Part shown: positions 9,625 through 18,436 of the stretch, in pieces
Layout of the letters: every line of letters starts with the position of its first letter
How positions within the stretch are numbered: the stretch's first letter is position 1
Source of the DNA: Actinoplanes palleronii
GTDB taxonomy: Bacteria; Actinomycetota; Actinomycetes; Mycobacteriales; Micromonosporaceae
Assembly: GCF_016862315.1 (NCBI RefSeq)
Contig: NZ_BOMS01000051.1
Location: 62,001-126,000, forward strand
Length of the DNA stretch: 64,000 nt
Direction of reading: 5' to 3'
Made by a program: the position numbers and the translations under genes
The notes under the pieces: generated by a model
The model's input: only the letters and a program-made list of their open reading frames with translations
Told to the model about the DNA's origin: nothing
Databases searched by the model: none

Positions 9625-10551
9625 GTGGATGCGCTCGTTACCGGAAAACCGCTGGCCGACGTGATCGATGCCTACCGCACCTGCGAGCTGGCGACCCTGA
9701 CCCGCGACGGCTCACCGGTGGCGTGGCCGACCTCGGGGCTGCGCCGGGACGACGGGACGCTGCTGCTGACCACCTCGCTCGGCTACCCGCAGAAGGCGTT
9801 CAACATCCGCCGGGACGGCCGGGTGGCACTGCTCTTCTCCGAGCCGACCGCGAGTGGCCTGGACCTGCCTGAGCAGGTGCTGGTGCGCGGCGTCGCCACC
9901 TGCCCGGACGAGGTGTACACCGCGCCGGTCGGCGATCTGGGGCGGCTCTGGGCGCTGCTGATGGAGCGCCAGCCGCACAGCCAGGGCTACCTGAACTGGC
10001 CGGCCACCAAGATGGCCGATTTCTACTACATGCGCCTGCTGATCGACGTCGAGCCGGCCGAGGTGGTCGCCCGGCCGCTGCCGGTCGCCGCGAACACCGG
10101 GCTGGCCGGCAGCACGCTGCTCGGCGCCGAGGTGCTGGCCGGGTACCCGTCGGTGGTGCTGATCGCGCTCGACGCGGCCGGGGCCCCGCTGCTGGTGCGG
10201 ACCACGGTCAGCGCGACGCCGGACGGCTACCGGGTCGAGGTGCCCGCGGACGTGCCGGTCGTGGCGGGCCCGGCCGGGCTGCTGGTGCACCGGCACGACG
10301 ACAAGCTGTCCGGTCTGCACAACGCGAACGTGCGCGGCCGGCTCGTACGCGACGGCGACGGCTGGCTGCTGCGCCCGGTGAAGCTCGTCGAGCCGGGCAC
10401 CCGGCACCGGGCGAGCCTGCTCGACCCGATCCGAATCGGTCGCGAGTGCCAGGCCGCCACCCGCCGGTACCTGGCTCAGCGCAACCTGGACCGCCCGGCC
10501 GTCCCGTGGGCCGCCTATCGCGCCATCCGGGCCGGGCTCCGGAAGCCCTGA
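9625..10551 (+). CDS. PNPOx-like split-barrel flavin-binding family protein
   Basis: A 308-residue protein whose first 145 residues fit the FMN-binding split-barrel (pyridoxamine 5'-phosphate oxidase-like) fold: CELATLTRDGSPVAWPTSG, then TTSLGYPQKAFNIRRDGRVALLFSEP. The residues after about 150 form a second, similar half with LHNANVRGRLVRDGDGW. Family members bind FMN or F420 and reduce small substrates or act in haem or flavin handling; the substrate here cannot be read. The GTG at 9625 is preferred over the ATG at 9616 because AGG at 9613-9615 and the TAGGAT box both point to it. The gene stands alone between the nuo terminator and the polyprenyl synthase. Confidence 0.7.
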   Translation: MDALVTGKPLADVIDAYRTCELATLTRDGSPVAWPTSGLRRDDGTLLLTTSLGYPQKAFNIRRDGRVALLFSEPTASGLDLPEQVLVRGVATCPDEVYTAPVGDLGRLWALLMERQPHSQGYLNWPATKMADFYYMRLLIDVEPAEVVARPLPVAANTGLAGSTLLGAEVLAGYPSVVLIALDAAGAPLLVRTTVSATPDGYRVEVPADVPVVAGPAGLLVHRHDDKLSGLHNANVRGRLVRDGDGWLLRPVKLVEPGTRHRASLLDPIRIGRECQAATRRYLAQRNLDRPAVPWAAYRAIRAGLRKP

Positions 10552-10618
10552 TTATTTTGATCTTGTCGCCTGCACCCCTGGGACTGAAAGGGACGGGCCG
10601 GTATGGCATCGTGGGAGC

Positions 10619-11635
10619 GTGGTGAGCACCGGTGATCTGACGCTGTCGTCGCTGGGCCTCGACGTCGATCCCGAGATGGACGCGTCGGTGTCCGCGATGT
10701 TGTTTGCCGTGGAGGAAGCGCTGCGGGTGCACGTCGCCAGCGCCGACCCGCTGGTGACCGAAGCCGCGCGCCATCTCGCCGACGCCGGGGGCAAGCGGCT
10801 CCGGCCGATCCTGGTGGCGCTGAGCGCGCAGTTCGGCGATCCGGCCCGGCCCGAGCTGATCGACGCGGCCAACGTGGTCGAGCTGACCCACCTCGCGACG
10901 CTCTACCACGACGACGTGATGGACGAGGCCCAGGTCCGGCGGGGCACCCCGAGCGCGAACGCGCGCTGGGGCAACTCGGTGGCCATCCTGGTCGGCGACT
11001 ACCTGTTCGCCCAGGCCGCGGAGCTGGCCGCCAAGCTCGGCACCGAGGCCGTGCACCTGCAGGCGCGGACCTTCTCGCGCCTGGTGCACGGGCAGATCGC
11101 CGAGACCGCCGGCCCGCGCGGCACCGATCCGATCGAGCACTACCTGCAGGTCATCGCGGACAAGACCGGCTCGTTGATCGCCACCGCGGCCCGCTTCGGC
11201 GGCATGTTCTCCGGTGCCCGGCCCGAGGTGGTCGAGGCTCTCGCCGGGTACGGCGAGGTCATCGGCATGGTCTTCCAGCTCTCCGACGACCTGCTCGACA
11301 TCGCCTCCGAGTCGGTCCAGTCCGGCAAGACACCCGGCACCGACCTGCGCGAGGGCGTGCCCACGCTGCCGGTGCTCTACGCGCTGGCCGGGGACGACGC
11401 GGACGCCGCCGCGGTCCGGCTGCGCGAGCTGCTCTCCGCCGGGCCGATCACCGACGACACGTTGCACGCCGAGGCGCTCACGCTGCTGCGCGAGTCGGCG
11501 GCGATGAAGCGGGCCCGGGAAACGGTCCGCGGTTATGCGGACGAGGCGCGGGCCCGGCTGGCGCCGCTGCCGGACGGCCAGGCCAAGAGCGCGATGGAAG
11601 CGCTCTGCGACGTCATCGCCGACCGGACGACCTAG
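10619..11635 (+). CDS. Polyprenyl diphosphate synthase (long-chain, trans)
   Basis: A 338-residue trans-isoprenyl diphosphate synthase. It condenses isopentenyl diphosphate units onto an allylic primer to make a long polyprenyl chain. Landmarks are GGKRLRP, the first aspartate-rich motif in LYHDDVMDEA and the second in FQLSDDLLDIASE. Residues just before the first motif (LTHLATLYHDD) lack bulky chain-blocking aromatics close to it, which suits a long product such as the menaquinone side chain. Its position next to the nuo operon fits a menaquinone role (inference). The GTG at 10619 follows GGGAG with one base; the GTG at 10622 is equally possible. The gene ends four bases inside the convergent MFS gene. 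Confidence 0.88.
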   Translation: MVSTGDLTLSSLGLDVDPEMDASVSAMLFAVEEALRVHVASADPLVTEAARHLADAGGKRLRPILVALSAQFGDPARPELIDAANVVELTHLATLYHDDVMDEAQVRRGTPSANARWGNSVAILVGDYLFAQAAELAAKLGTEAVHLQARTFSRLVHGQIAETAGPRGTDPIEHYLQVIADKTGSLIATAARFGGMFSGARPEVVEALAGYGEVIGMVFQLSDDLLDIASESVQSGKTPGTDLREGVPTLPVLYALAGDDADAAAVRLRELLSAGPITDDTLHAEALTLLRESAAMKRARETVRGYADEARARLAPLPDGQAKSAMEALCDVIADRTT

Positions 11636-12813
11636 CTCCGGTACCGGCCCAGCAACCGGCTGCCCAGCAGCATGAGGGCCGCGGCCAGCACCATCGCGAT
11701 CGACGCCGCCGTCCACATGGCCGGATATCCCGCTGTGCCGGCGATCGCGCCCAGCCCGAGCGGGCCGACACAGCCGCCGGCGTAGACCCCGGTCTGGGTG
11801 ATCGAGGTGGCTGCCGCGGGGGACTGCGGGTGCAGGCGCACCACCGCGAAGGTCATCAGGCCCGGCCACGCCCAGCCGAAACCGAAGCCGAGCACGACGC
11901 CGGCGATCAGGGCGCCTTCCCCTCGTACCGAAAGAAGTGCCAAGCCGAGCGCGCCGCAAGCGAGCAGCGCGGCGATCGTGCCCACCTGCCGGTCCGGCCG
12001 GCGATCGGCCTGGGCGCCGCCGACGATCCGGGCCAGCCCGCAGATCGCGCCGCCCAGGGTGAGTGCGAGCCCGGCCGGGGCCGGGCCGATGCCGTGCGAG
12101 ACGGCCGAGGACACCAGGAACGTGCCGAGTGCGTTGGCCGAGGCGGCCGCGAGCATGGCGGCCAGGCCGATCACCACGAGGGCGCCGGTCGCCTGCCCCT
12201 GCTCGCGCTTGCGGGTCCCGCCGAGCTCACCGGCCGGCACCGCGGCGATGGCCACGCACGCCAGCAGCCCGGCCAGGACGAACGCCCAGCGCCAGCCGAC
12301 GGTCAGAGCCACCAACGGCACCGCCGCACCGGCCAGCAGCGTGCTGATCGGGATGGCGGCCTGCTTCACGCCGAAGGTGAAGCCCTGTCGATGGGCCGGC
12401 ACCTGCCGGGACAGGCTGGTGTTGCTGGCCAGCTGACCCATCGCGTTGCCGGCCGCGCCGATCGCCAGGATCACCATGAGGCTCCACAGTGAGCGCGCCC
12501 CGACCGCGACCGCGATCAGCGCGACCGCGGAGAGCCCGATGCCGGCCCGGGCGATCCGGGTGGCGCCGTGCCGCTCGACCAGAGCGCCGGCCGGGATCGA
12601 GGCCAGCGCGCTCACTCCGAAGTACGCCGAGACCACCAGGCCCAGACCGGCCGGGCTGAAATCGAGTTCCTCGCGGACCTGAACCGCCAGTCCGCCGACC
12701 AGGAAGACCGGTATCGAAACAGAAATGGTCGTGGTCAGCGCGCCGACCGTGGCGCGGGTGGCGTTTGACCTGGTCGGTGCCGTTTTCGGGGTCTGTTTCG
12801 AGGCAGATGGCAT
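11632..12813 (-). CDS. MFS transporter
   Basis: A 393-residue major facilitator with about twelve hydrophobic helices. The helix 2-3 loop has GALVERHGATRIARAG, a variant of the MFS motif A, and NAMGQLASNTSLSRQVPAHRQGFTFG in the first half. It resembles the CynX/NimT or Bcr-like efflux or uptake groups; no substrate can be assigned. I start at the ATG at 12813; the frame extends to 12912 but those 33 residues are hydrophilic and unlike MFS N-termini. The divergent IclR-type gene is its likely regulator. Its 3' end overlaps the polyprenyl synthase by four bases. Confidence 0.85.
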   Translation of the reverse strand: MPSASKQTPKTAPTRSNATRATVGALTTTISVSIPVFLVGGLAVQVREELDFSPAGLGLVVSAYFGVSALASIPAGALVERHGATRIARAGIGLSAVALIAVAVGARSLWSLMVILAIGAAGNAMGQLASNTSLSRQVPAHRQGFTFGVKQAAIPISTLLAGAAVPLVALTVGWRWAFVLAGLLACVAIAAVPAGELGGTRKREQGQATGALVVIGLAAMLAAASANALGTFLVSSAVSHGIGPAPAGLALTLGGAICGLARIVGGAQADRRPDRQVGTIAALLACGALGLALLSVRGEGALIAGVVLGFGFGWAWPGLMTFAVVRLHPQSPAAATSITQTGVYAGGCVGPLGLGAIAGTAGYPAMWTAASIAMVLAAALMLLGSRLLGRYRS

Positions 12814-12860
12814 CGGACGCAGACTAAGCCAATTCGGGCACGCTCCGACACGCCCCGTTC

Positions 12861-12900
12861 TGTTGATCACACCCGCTGTGCAAATCGATCGTGATCCACA
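12861..12900. promoter_or_regulatory. Candidate operator between MFS and IclR genes
   Basis: The arms TGTTGATCAC (12861-12870) and GTGATCCACA (12891-12900) form an inverted repeat matching at nine of ten positions with a 20-base spacer. It lies in the divergent intergenic region, between the two start codons. Confidence 0.4.
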
Positions 12901-12966
12901 TGCTTTTGGCATTCCGTCGCCGGATGTTTCTTCATATGGTGTATGTCCCTGGCCTCGGAGGTAGCT

Positions 12967-13761
12967 GTGCGTGACCCCCTAGCGGAGCCGTCAGATCTCA
13001 TCCGGAGCGTGTCGCGAGCGTTACGCGTGCTGGAGTCGGTCGGCCGCGCGCCACGCGGGCTCACGGTGAAACAGATCGCCCGGCGGTGCGAGTTGACCGT
13101 CGCGACGACCTATCACCTGGTGCGCACACTGGCCTATGAGGGCTACGTGATCCGGCGCGAAGACGGCACCTACATCGTCGGTCTCGAGATCGCCGATCGG
13201 TACCGCGAGCTCGTCTCGGCGTTCCGCGGCCCGCCCGCGGTCGGCGACGCGCTCCGCCGTGCCGCGATCGACACCGGATACAGCCACTACCTCGGCCGCT
13301 TCGTCGGCGGCCGGATCGCGGTGACCGCCTCCGCCGAGGGTGCCCGCTCGCCGTTCCTGGACGACGTCGCCCCCGGTTTCGACGAGGGTGGTCACGCCAC
13401 CGCACTGGGCAAGGCGCTGCTCGCCACGCTCACCCCGGACCAGCGGTCGCGTTACCTGCGCGACTACGGGATGCGGGCGTTCACCCCGACCACGCTCACC
13501 ACGCCGGAGGCGCTCGAGGGCGACCTGGCGGCCGGCGAGCGACGCGGCATGCAGATCGAAATGGGACAGTTCCGGCAGGGGCTGGCCTCCGCCGCGGTGG
13601 TCGTGGTCGCCGACCGGGACATGGAGCGGCGGCTCGTGCTCGCCTGCTCGATGCCGGCCGCCGAGATGCTCACCTCGGCGCGGGTCGTGCGGGCCAAACT
13701 GACCGCCGCCGCGCGGAATGTGGCCGAGGCGCTGTCCGGCGGCGAGTCCGCCACAGCGTGA
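12967..13761 (+). CDS. IclR-family transcriptional regulator
   Basis: A 264-residue regulator. Residues 10-70 form the winged helix (SVSRALRVLESV, LTVKQIARRCELTVATTYHLVRTLAYEGYV). The remainder is an IclR ligand-binding GAF-like domain with FDEGGHATALGKALLATL and RGMQIEMGQFRQGLASAAVVV. It binds operator DNA as a dimer and responds to a small molecule. I chose GTG 12967 because GGAGG lies five bases upstream; an in-frame ATG at 12943 has no such site. The divergent MFS gene and the inverted repeat between them suggest it controls its own gene and that transporter (inference). Confidence 0.88.
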   Translation: MRDPLAEPSDLIRSVSRALRVLESVGRAPRGLTVKQIARRCELTVATTYHLVRTLAYEGYVIRREDGTYIVGLEIADRYRELVSAFRGPPAVGDALRRAAIDTGYSHYLGRFVGGRIAVTASAEGARSPFLDDVAPGFDEGGHATALGKALLATLTPDQRSRYLRDYGMRAFTPTTLTTPEALEGDLAAGERRGMQIEMGQFRQGLASAAVVVVADRDMERRLVLACSMPAAEMLTSARVVRAKLTAAARNVAEALSGGESATA

Positions 13762-13913
13762 TCTTCTTCGATCGCGTTTTGCCTGCACCGGGACTGTTCA
13801 GTCACCGAGTCGCTACAGCTTGAGGTGCGGCTTTAAGAGATATTTGAACCTCCAGGGCGGTTGTCGCGTACCAAAGACCGGATGACGGGGACGCCGGCTG
13901 GAGGCAGGACACC

Positions 13914-14582
13914 ATGCGCTGTGAGGACGGGCACGACGACGCCGCCTACGTCCTCGGCGCGCTGTCGCCGGCAGAACGCGCCGCCTACGAATTACACCTG
14001 GCGTCGTGCTCGTTCTGCCGCGAGGCGGTCGCCGATCTGGCCCGCGTTCCGGACATGCTGGACCGGCTCGACGCGGACGAATTCGCGAGGTTGCTGGACC
14101 CGTCGCTCTCGGCCGCGCCACCGGCCCGTGGCTACCGGCCGGCTCCGCCGCCGGTCAAAGCGTTTCCGGTACGCATGTTGAGCACCGTAGCGGCATTGGT
14201 GCTCATCGTCGTTCTGGGCGGTGGGGCCACCCTGTGGCTGCTGCGCCAGCCCGAAGCGGGCGCCGCGGCGAGTGGTCCGGCCGTCGCGATGAGCGCGGTG
14301 GAGGTCAACTCGCCGATCACCGCCACCATCCGGCTCACCGGGACGGCGGGCGGCACCAAGGTGGAGATGCTCTGCCGGTACGCGGCGTCGGCCAAGCCGT
14401 ACACGTACCGGCTGATCGCTTACGGGCCTGACGATCAGAGTGAGCAGCTCGGGTCGTGGACGCCGCAGCCCGGGGCGGAATTCCCGATGCAGTCGGTCAC
14501 GCACTTCGCCGAGGCCGGACTGGACCGGTTCGAGCTGGTGCGCTTCGACGGCAAGGTCATGCTGTCGTACCAGCCTCGCTGA
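13914..14582 (+). CDS. Zinc-finger anti-sigma factor, single membrane span
   Basis: A 222-residue protein with an N-terminal anti-sigma zinc-finger (CGHDDAAYVLGAL-like start, then HLASCSFC giving the HxxxCxxC motif at about residues 27-34). A transmembrane helix follows (TVAALVLIVVLGGGATLWLL, near residue 90), then an exported domain of about 110 residues. The layout is that of RskA-like regulators that hold an ECF sigma factor at the membrane. No sigma gene lies next to it, which is unusual. GAAC at 13846-13849 followed 17 bases later by CGT (13867-13869) resembles an ECF promoter, but this is weak. GGAGG lies ten bases before the ATG. Its 3' end overlaps the convergent rarD-like gene by 26 bases. 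Confidence 0.8.
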   Translation: MRCEDGHDDAAYVLGALSPAERAAYELHLASCSFCREAVADLARVPDMLDRLDADEFARLLDPSLSAAPPARGYRPAPPPVKAFPVRMLSTVAALVLIVVLGGGATLWLLRQPEAGAAASGPAVAMSAVEVNSPITATIRLTGTAGGTKVEMLCRYAASAKPYTYRLIAYGPDDQSEQLGSWTPQPGAEFPMQSVTHFAEAGLDRFELVRFDGKVMLSYQPR

Positions 14583-15486
14583 TCTGCTTCTCGGAGCTTC
14601 TGGCGGTGGCGCGCAGGCGTGCGCTGCGGAGCCCGTCGACGGTGAAGATGATCAGAGCGATCCAGACCAGTCCGAAACCGGCCAGCCGGGCGGCGGGCAT
14701 CGGCTCGTGGTAGATCAGCACACCGCAGGCCAGCTGGAGGATCGGCGCGACGTACTGCAGGATCCCCAGACCGACCAGCGGCACCCGGTTCGCCGCACCG
14801 GCGAAGAGCAGCAACGGTACGGCGGTGGCCACACCGGAGAACAGCATCAGCGCCGTGTGCTGTGCCGAGACGTGCCCGAACTCGGCGTCCCCGGTCAGGT
14901 TCAGCCAGGTCAGATAGCCCAGCGCGGGCAGTGCCAGCACCGCCGACTCGACGAACAGCCCCTCGGCCGGCGGTAGCGACATCCGCTTCTTGATCAGGCT
15001 GTACGAGCCGAACGAGGCGGCCAGGATGAGCGCGATGTACGGCAGGTGCCCGTAGTCGACGGTCAGGATGGCGACCGCCAGGCCACCGATGCCGACCGCG
15101 ATCCACTGCCAGGCGCGCAGCCGCTCCCGCTGCACGGTCACGCCGAGCAGGACCACGACCAGCGGGGTGATGAAGTAGCCGAGCGCGGTCTCGACGACCC
15201 GGGACGAGTTCACGCCGTAGATGTAGGTCGCCCAGTTCACCCCGATCAGCAGCGCCGCGACCGAGATGCCGCCGAGCAGGCGCGGGGTACGCAGCACCCG
15301 GCCCAGGAAGCGCCAGTTGCGCTGGACGGTGAGCAGCAGGGCGACGAAGAGGACGGACCAGATGATCCGGTGCGAGAGGATTTCCAGCGGGGGCGAGGGC
15401 CGGAGCAGCTTGAAATAGATCGGGAAGAAGCCCCAGAGCACGTACGCCGTGAGGCCGTACAGATATCCGCGCCGCTCGTCGCTCAT
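14557..15486 (-). CDS. rarD: RarD-type EamA permease
   Basis: A 309-residue membrane protein of the drug/metabolite transporter superfamily, RarD subfamily. It opens with RRGYLYGLTAYVLWGFFPIYFKLL and SHRIIWSVLFVALLLTVQRNW, the family's hallmark. Ten hydrophobic helices fall in two EamA repeats. RarD was named for chloramphenicol sensitivity, but the true substrate is unknown. The ATG at 15486 is preferred; an upstream ATG at 15495 adds three residues. TACGGT lies seven bases upstream of the ATG on the minus strand with no ribosome site, so translation may be leaderless. Confidence 0.85.
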   Translation of the reverse strand: MSDERRGYLYGLTAYVLWGFFPIYFKLLRPSPPLEILSHRIIWSVLFVALLLTVQRNWRFLGRVLRTPRLLGGISVAALLIGVNWATYIYGVNSSRVVETALGYFITPLVVVLLGVTVQRERLRAWQWIAVGIGGLAVAILTVDYGHLPYIALILAASFGSYSLIKKRMSLPPAEGLFVESAVLALPALGYLTWLNLTGDAEFGHVSAQHTALMLFSGVATAVPLLLFAGAANRVPLVGLGILQYVAPILQLACGVLIYHEPMPAARLAGFGLVWIALIIFTVDGLRSARLRATARSSEKQISEAGTTA

Positions 15487-15552
15487 GGCACACACCGTAA
15501 GGGCCGGAAACGGTCACGGTCCTTGCCTATGCTCCAGCTCACGAGGCCAATC

Positions 15553-15584
15553 AGCCCCCGCTGGCCTGCATTCCCGCGGGGGCT
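15553..15584 (-). terminator. Hairpin terminator after the holin-like gene
   Basis: A 9-bp perfect stem (AGCCCCCGC paired with GCGGGGGCT) around a 14-base loop, 20 bases beyond the stop of the holin-like gene on the minus strand. Confidence 0.6.
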
Positions 15585-15604
15585 GTCCGGTGGCTTTCGC
15601 TAGC

Positions 15605-15985
15605 TCAGTCGTCGCCTCCGTCGGGGACCAGCATGTTGAGGACCCAGCTGACGATGCCCACGAGGAGCGCGCCGAGGATCGCGGCGACGAAGCCGTCGAC
15701 GTGGAAGCCGAGGTCGAGCTTGTCGGCGATGAAGCTGGTCAGCAGGAACAACAGTCCGTTCACGACCAGCGCCATCAGGCCGAGGGTGAGGACGTAGAGC
15801 CCGCAACCGATCGTCTTGATGATCGGACGGAGAACCGCGTTCACCAGACCGAAGATCGCCGCGACCGCGAGCAGAGTGCCGGCTTTACCGGCTGCGGTGC
15901 CCGCGGTGAGCTGGATCCCGTCGATGACCAGGGTCGTGATCCACAGCGAGATGGCCGTGATCACGAGCCGGATGATGATGCCCAT
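15605..15985 (-). CDS. Mycobacterial-type 4-TM holin-like membrane protein
   Basis: A 126-residue protein with four hydrophobic segments, of the phage holin superfamily IV type that is widespread on actinobacterial chromosomes. Motifs include NAVLRPIIKTIGCGLYVLTLGLMALVVNGLLFLL, shown here in two parts: NAVLRPIIK and LMALVVNGLLF. Chromosomal members are not linked to prophage, and none is present here. Their function is not known, though envelope or autolysis roles have been proposed. I use the ATG at 15985; a GTG at 16003 is an alternative. Neither has a clear ribosome site. Confidence 0.75.
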   Translation of the reverse strand: MGIIIRLVITAISLWITTLVIDGIQLTAGTAAGKAGTLLAVAAIFGLVNAVLRPIIKTIGCGLYVLTLGLMALVVNGLLFLLTSFIADKLDLGFHVDGFVAAILGALLVGIVSWVLNMLVPDGGDD

Positions 15986-16077
15986 GGCAGGGGATGGTGC
16001 CACGGCCGTGCCAGTGATGGGTACGACACTCCGCGATCTTCATCCGCCTGCCGCCGGATATTCCGGCATATCGAGAT

Positions 16078-18180
16078 CTATCGCTCATCCGCCGACCGGC
16101 GGGAGTCGCCGATCAGGACCTTCTCCACCGAGGTGGGTGCGAGCATCGCCCAGCGGACCGCCTGCCTGTTGATGACCGCGAGCATGCCGGGACGCATCCG
16201 GGTGAGCAGCGGCGCGGTGTCGCCCAGTTCGAGCGCGGCGCCGATCAGGTGGGCCTCGTCCGGCCGCAGGGTCTGCAGCAGGAGCAGATCGGCGTCGTTC
16301 GCGGCGGCGACGTCCGCCGCGCGACATTCCTCCCGAAGGGACAGCGTCGCCCGCCACGGCCCGGCATCCGTCGCGCCGGCCGGTAGCGGTGCGGGGGCGT
16401 GGCCGATTCCGGTCACTCCGAGGGGAAGCCTGGTCTCCACTCCCGGCTGGACCGGGCCGGCCGGGAGTGGAGTGGCGAAGACGGGCGGGGCCGGGGTGAG
16501 CGGTCCCAGGTCGAGAATGATCAGTAGCGGACACAGCGGTGAGCTTGGTGGCGCCTCGACCGGCTGGTCCGGCGCTTTGAGGGTGATCGAGCCGCTGGGT
16601 GCGGCCGTGCCGCGGGCGAACGGCTCCCAGGCCCGTGGGCGGTAGGTGCGCACCAGCACCCGGGCACCGAGCGCCATCGCGCGGAACGTCACCACCTGGG
16701 CGCAGCGGAGCCCGCCGACCAGGACGACCCGGGTGTGGTCCGGGCGGAACGGCCGGATCAGCACCGGCTGGCCGTGCCGGTTGTGCCCCACGACCAGGCC
16801 GGCCCGGTCGGTCGGCAACGCCAGACGGCCGAACCCCTCCGCCGGTGACCGGGGATCGCCGGGCCGGGACAACGCGTCCGGGTGAGTGCGACGGCCGGGG
16901 ACGGTCCGGGTGACCTGCCGGTGACCGCTGGGCAGGCCGGCCGTGTCGGACGCGGCGAGAGGCAGGGTGGCGGCGAGGCCGGGCAGGTGGTCGCCGTCCC
17001 GGCGGCGGAGGTGGAGGTGCTCTCCGGCCGCCAGTTGTCGCAGGAGGTTGATGGCGGGCTCGAGCGCGGCCGGTTCTGGCGCGGCCAGGCGGATGGCCAG
17101 GCTGAGCCGCGGCTGCTCGCCGAGCTCAGGTGCGGCGGCGGAGGAGGTGGACGTGGCGGCGGCTGAGGCGGATCTGCGCGCGGGTGCGGAGCGGGTGGCG
17201 GGTGTGGGTGTGACCGGGGCGGTGGCCGGTAGAGCGGCGGTCAGGGTCAGCGTGGTGGCTGTGGTGGGTAGGTGGAGCAGGTGGGTGAGGAGGTCGGCTG
17301 ACGGGCACTCCCCGGGCCGTGTGCGGCCGTGGAAGGTCACTTGGGACAGCTCGCCGACTCGTAGGGACGTCCACTGCTCGTGGACTTCGGCGGCGGGCTC
17401 GGCGTACGCGAAATCGGTCATGGCCCGCACCGCCGCGGTCCGGTCCAAGGGGCGGGCCTTGAGGCGTTTGGTGAGTTTTCGCGCCTGGCCCGTCAGGGCC
17501 CGGTGCAGGTCGCGGTCGGACCAGCCGTCGGTACGGGCCACGCGGACCGCGAGCAGCGCCCGGGCGTGGCCGAGCGCCCGGCCCCCGGTGAGCATCCGGT
17601 AGGAGCCGGCCGCCGGATCGTTCCCGGCCGGGCCGGCGGGCGCGGGCACGGCGGTGAGCAGGAGCTGGATCCGGACCGGTGGTCGCTCCCGGCCGTCGGC
17701 GGGCAGCAACTCCCAGGGCGCGGGCAGCTCGGGCCGGGACTCGGCCAGCAGGGCGGCCGGATCACCCAGGTCGAGGAGCGCGGTCAGGCCGGCGCCGTCG
17801 GCGAACACCGCGGCCGGCCCGGCGGGTAGCTCGATCGAGGTGATCCGGGTTTCCGGTGCGACGAGCGCGAGCACCGTGGCGCTGCCTTGCCGGCCGTCGG
17901 ACCGGCGCCGGGCGCGGAAGTGCAGGACCGCGGTGAGCTGCTGGAAGGCCCAGCGGTCCCGGAAGCGGAGCCAGGTCAGCGCGAGCAGGACCGGGGCGCA
18001 GACCACCGCCGCGAGTCGGGCCGGGCCGCCGGCTGCGGCGCCGATCAGGGCCAGGACCGCGGCGGCCTGGGTGGCGAGCACCTGATGAAGGCCGAGGTGG
18101 TGCGACCGATCGGGCCCGACCGTGGGCGCGCCGGTCAGCGAGGTCGTCGCCATGGCCGCCCCCTCGACCGTTCCGGACAT
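16078..18180 (-). CDS. eccE: Type VII secretion protein EccE
   Basis: A 700-residue protein. Two hydrophobic helices lie near residues 35-73 (ATQAAAVLALIGAAAGG and LAAVVCAPVLLALTWLRF), followed by a large soluble region. This is the EccE layout; EccE sits at the outer edge of the ESX membrane complex made with EccB, EccC and EccD. The region near residues 255-285 (EVHEQWTSLRVGELSQVTFHG) fits the family. A Pro/Ala/Ser-rich linker lies around residues 305-350. An in-frame ATG at 18153 is preceded by GAGGGGG and may be the true start. Two WXG100 genes lie divergently upstream, but eccB, eccC, eccD and mycP are not in the window. Confidence 0.72.
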   Translation of the reverse strand: MSGTVEGAAMATTSLTGAPTVGPDRSHHLGLHQVLATQAAAVLALIGAAAGGPARLAAVVCAPVLLALTWLRFRDRWAFQQLTAVLHFRARRRSDGRQGSATVLALVAPETRITSIELPAGPAAVFADGAGLTALLDLGDPAALLAESRPELPAPWELLPADGRERPPVRIQLLLTAVPAPAGPAGNDPAAGSYRMLTGGRALGHARALLAVRVARTDGWSDRDLHRALTGQARKLTKRLKARPLDRTAAVRAMTDFAYAEPAAEVHEQWTSLRVGELSQVTFHGRTRPGECPSADLLTHLLHLPTTATTLTLTAALPATAPVTPTPATRSAPARRSASAAATSTSSAAAPELGEQPRLSLAIRLAAPEPAALEPAINLLRQLAAGEHLHLRRRDGDHLPGLAATLPLAASDTAGLPSGHRQVTRTVPGRRTHPDALSRPGDPRSPAEGFGRLALPTDRAGLVVGHNRHGQPVLIRPFRPDHTRVVLVGGLRCAQVVTFRAMALGARVLVRTYRPRAWEPFARGTAAPSGSITLKAPDQPVEAPPSSPLCPLLIILDLGPLTPAPPVFATPLPAGPVQPGVETRLPLGVTGIGHAPAPLPAGATDAGPWRATLSLREECRAADVAAANDADLLLLQTLRPDEAHLIGAALELGDTAPLLTRMRPGMLAVINRQAVRWAMLAPTSVEKVLIGDSRRSADER

Positions 18181-18232
18181 CGATCAATGTGCGCGCCTAA
18201 TCGTAGGACGACATTCGGATCAGCCGTGTCCG

Positions 18233-18257
18233 TCATCCACAGGGGGAGTTATCCACA
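18233..18257 (+). promoter_or_regulatory. Pair of DnaA-box-like sequences
   Basis: TCATCCACA (18233-18241) and TTATCCACA (18249-18257), the second a perfect consensus box, in the divergent region between eccE and the WXG100 genes. Start-to-start spacing is 16 bases. Confidence 0.5.
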
Positions 18258-18391
18258 GGTTGGAAATCGGGGCTTTCGCCGACCTCCGCCCATCCCCTAG
18301 CGTCGGAGCCCAGAACGTGACCAGACGATCACGCACCGGTGCGACCACCTGCCCGTGATCGATTTACTCGTTGATCCACGTCAATGCATGG

Positions 18392-18405
18392 CTTGTCGCG
18401 ACAAG
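18392..18405. promoter_or_regulatory. Perfect 14-bp palindrome upstream of WXG100 genes
   Basis: CTTGTCGCGACAAG is fully symmetric and ends 31 bases before the first WXG100 start. Its position suits a repressor site or a symmetric activator site. Confidence 0.4.
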
Positions 18406-18436
18406 TGTCCAAATCGGAATAGGGGGTGGCCTGGAA

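Noticed and set aside
15605..15985. Holin-like gene as evidence of a prophage
   Set aside because: No lysin, tail, capsid or integrase genes are nearby, and chromosomal members of this family are common.
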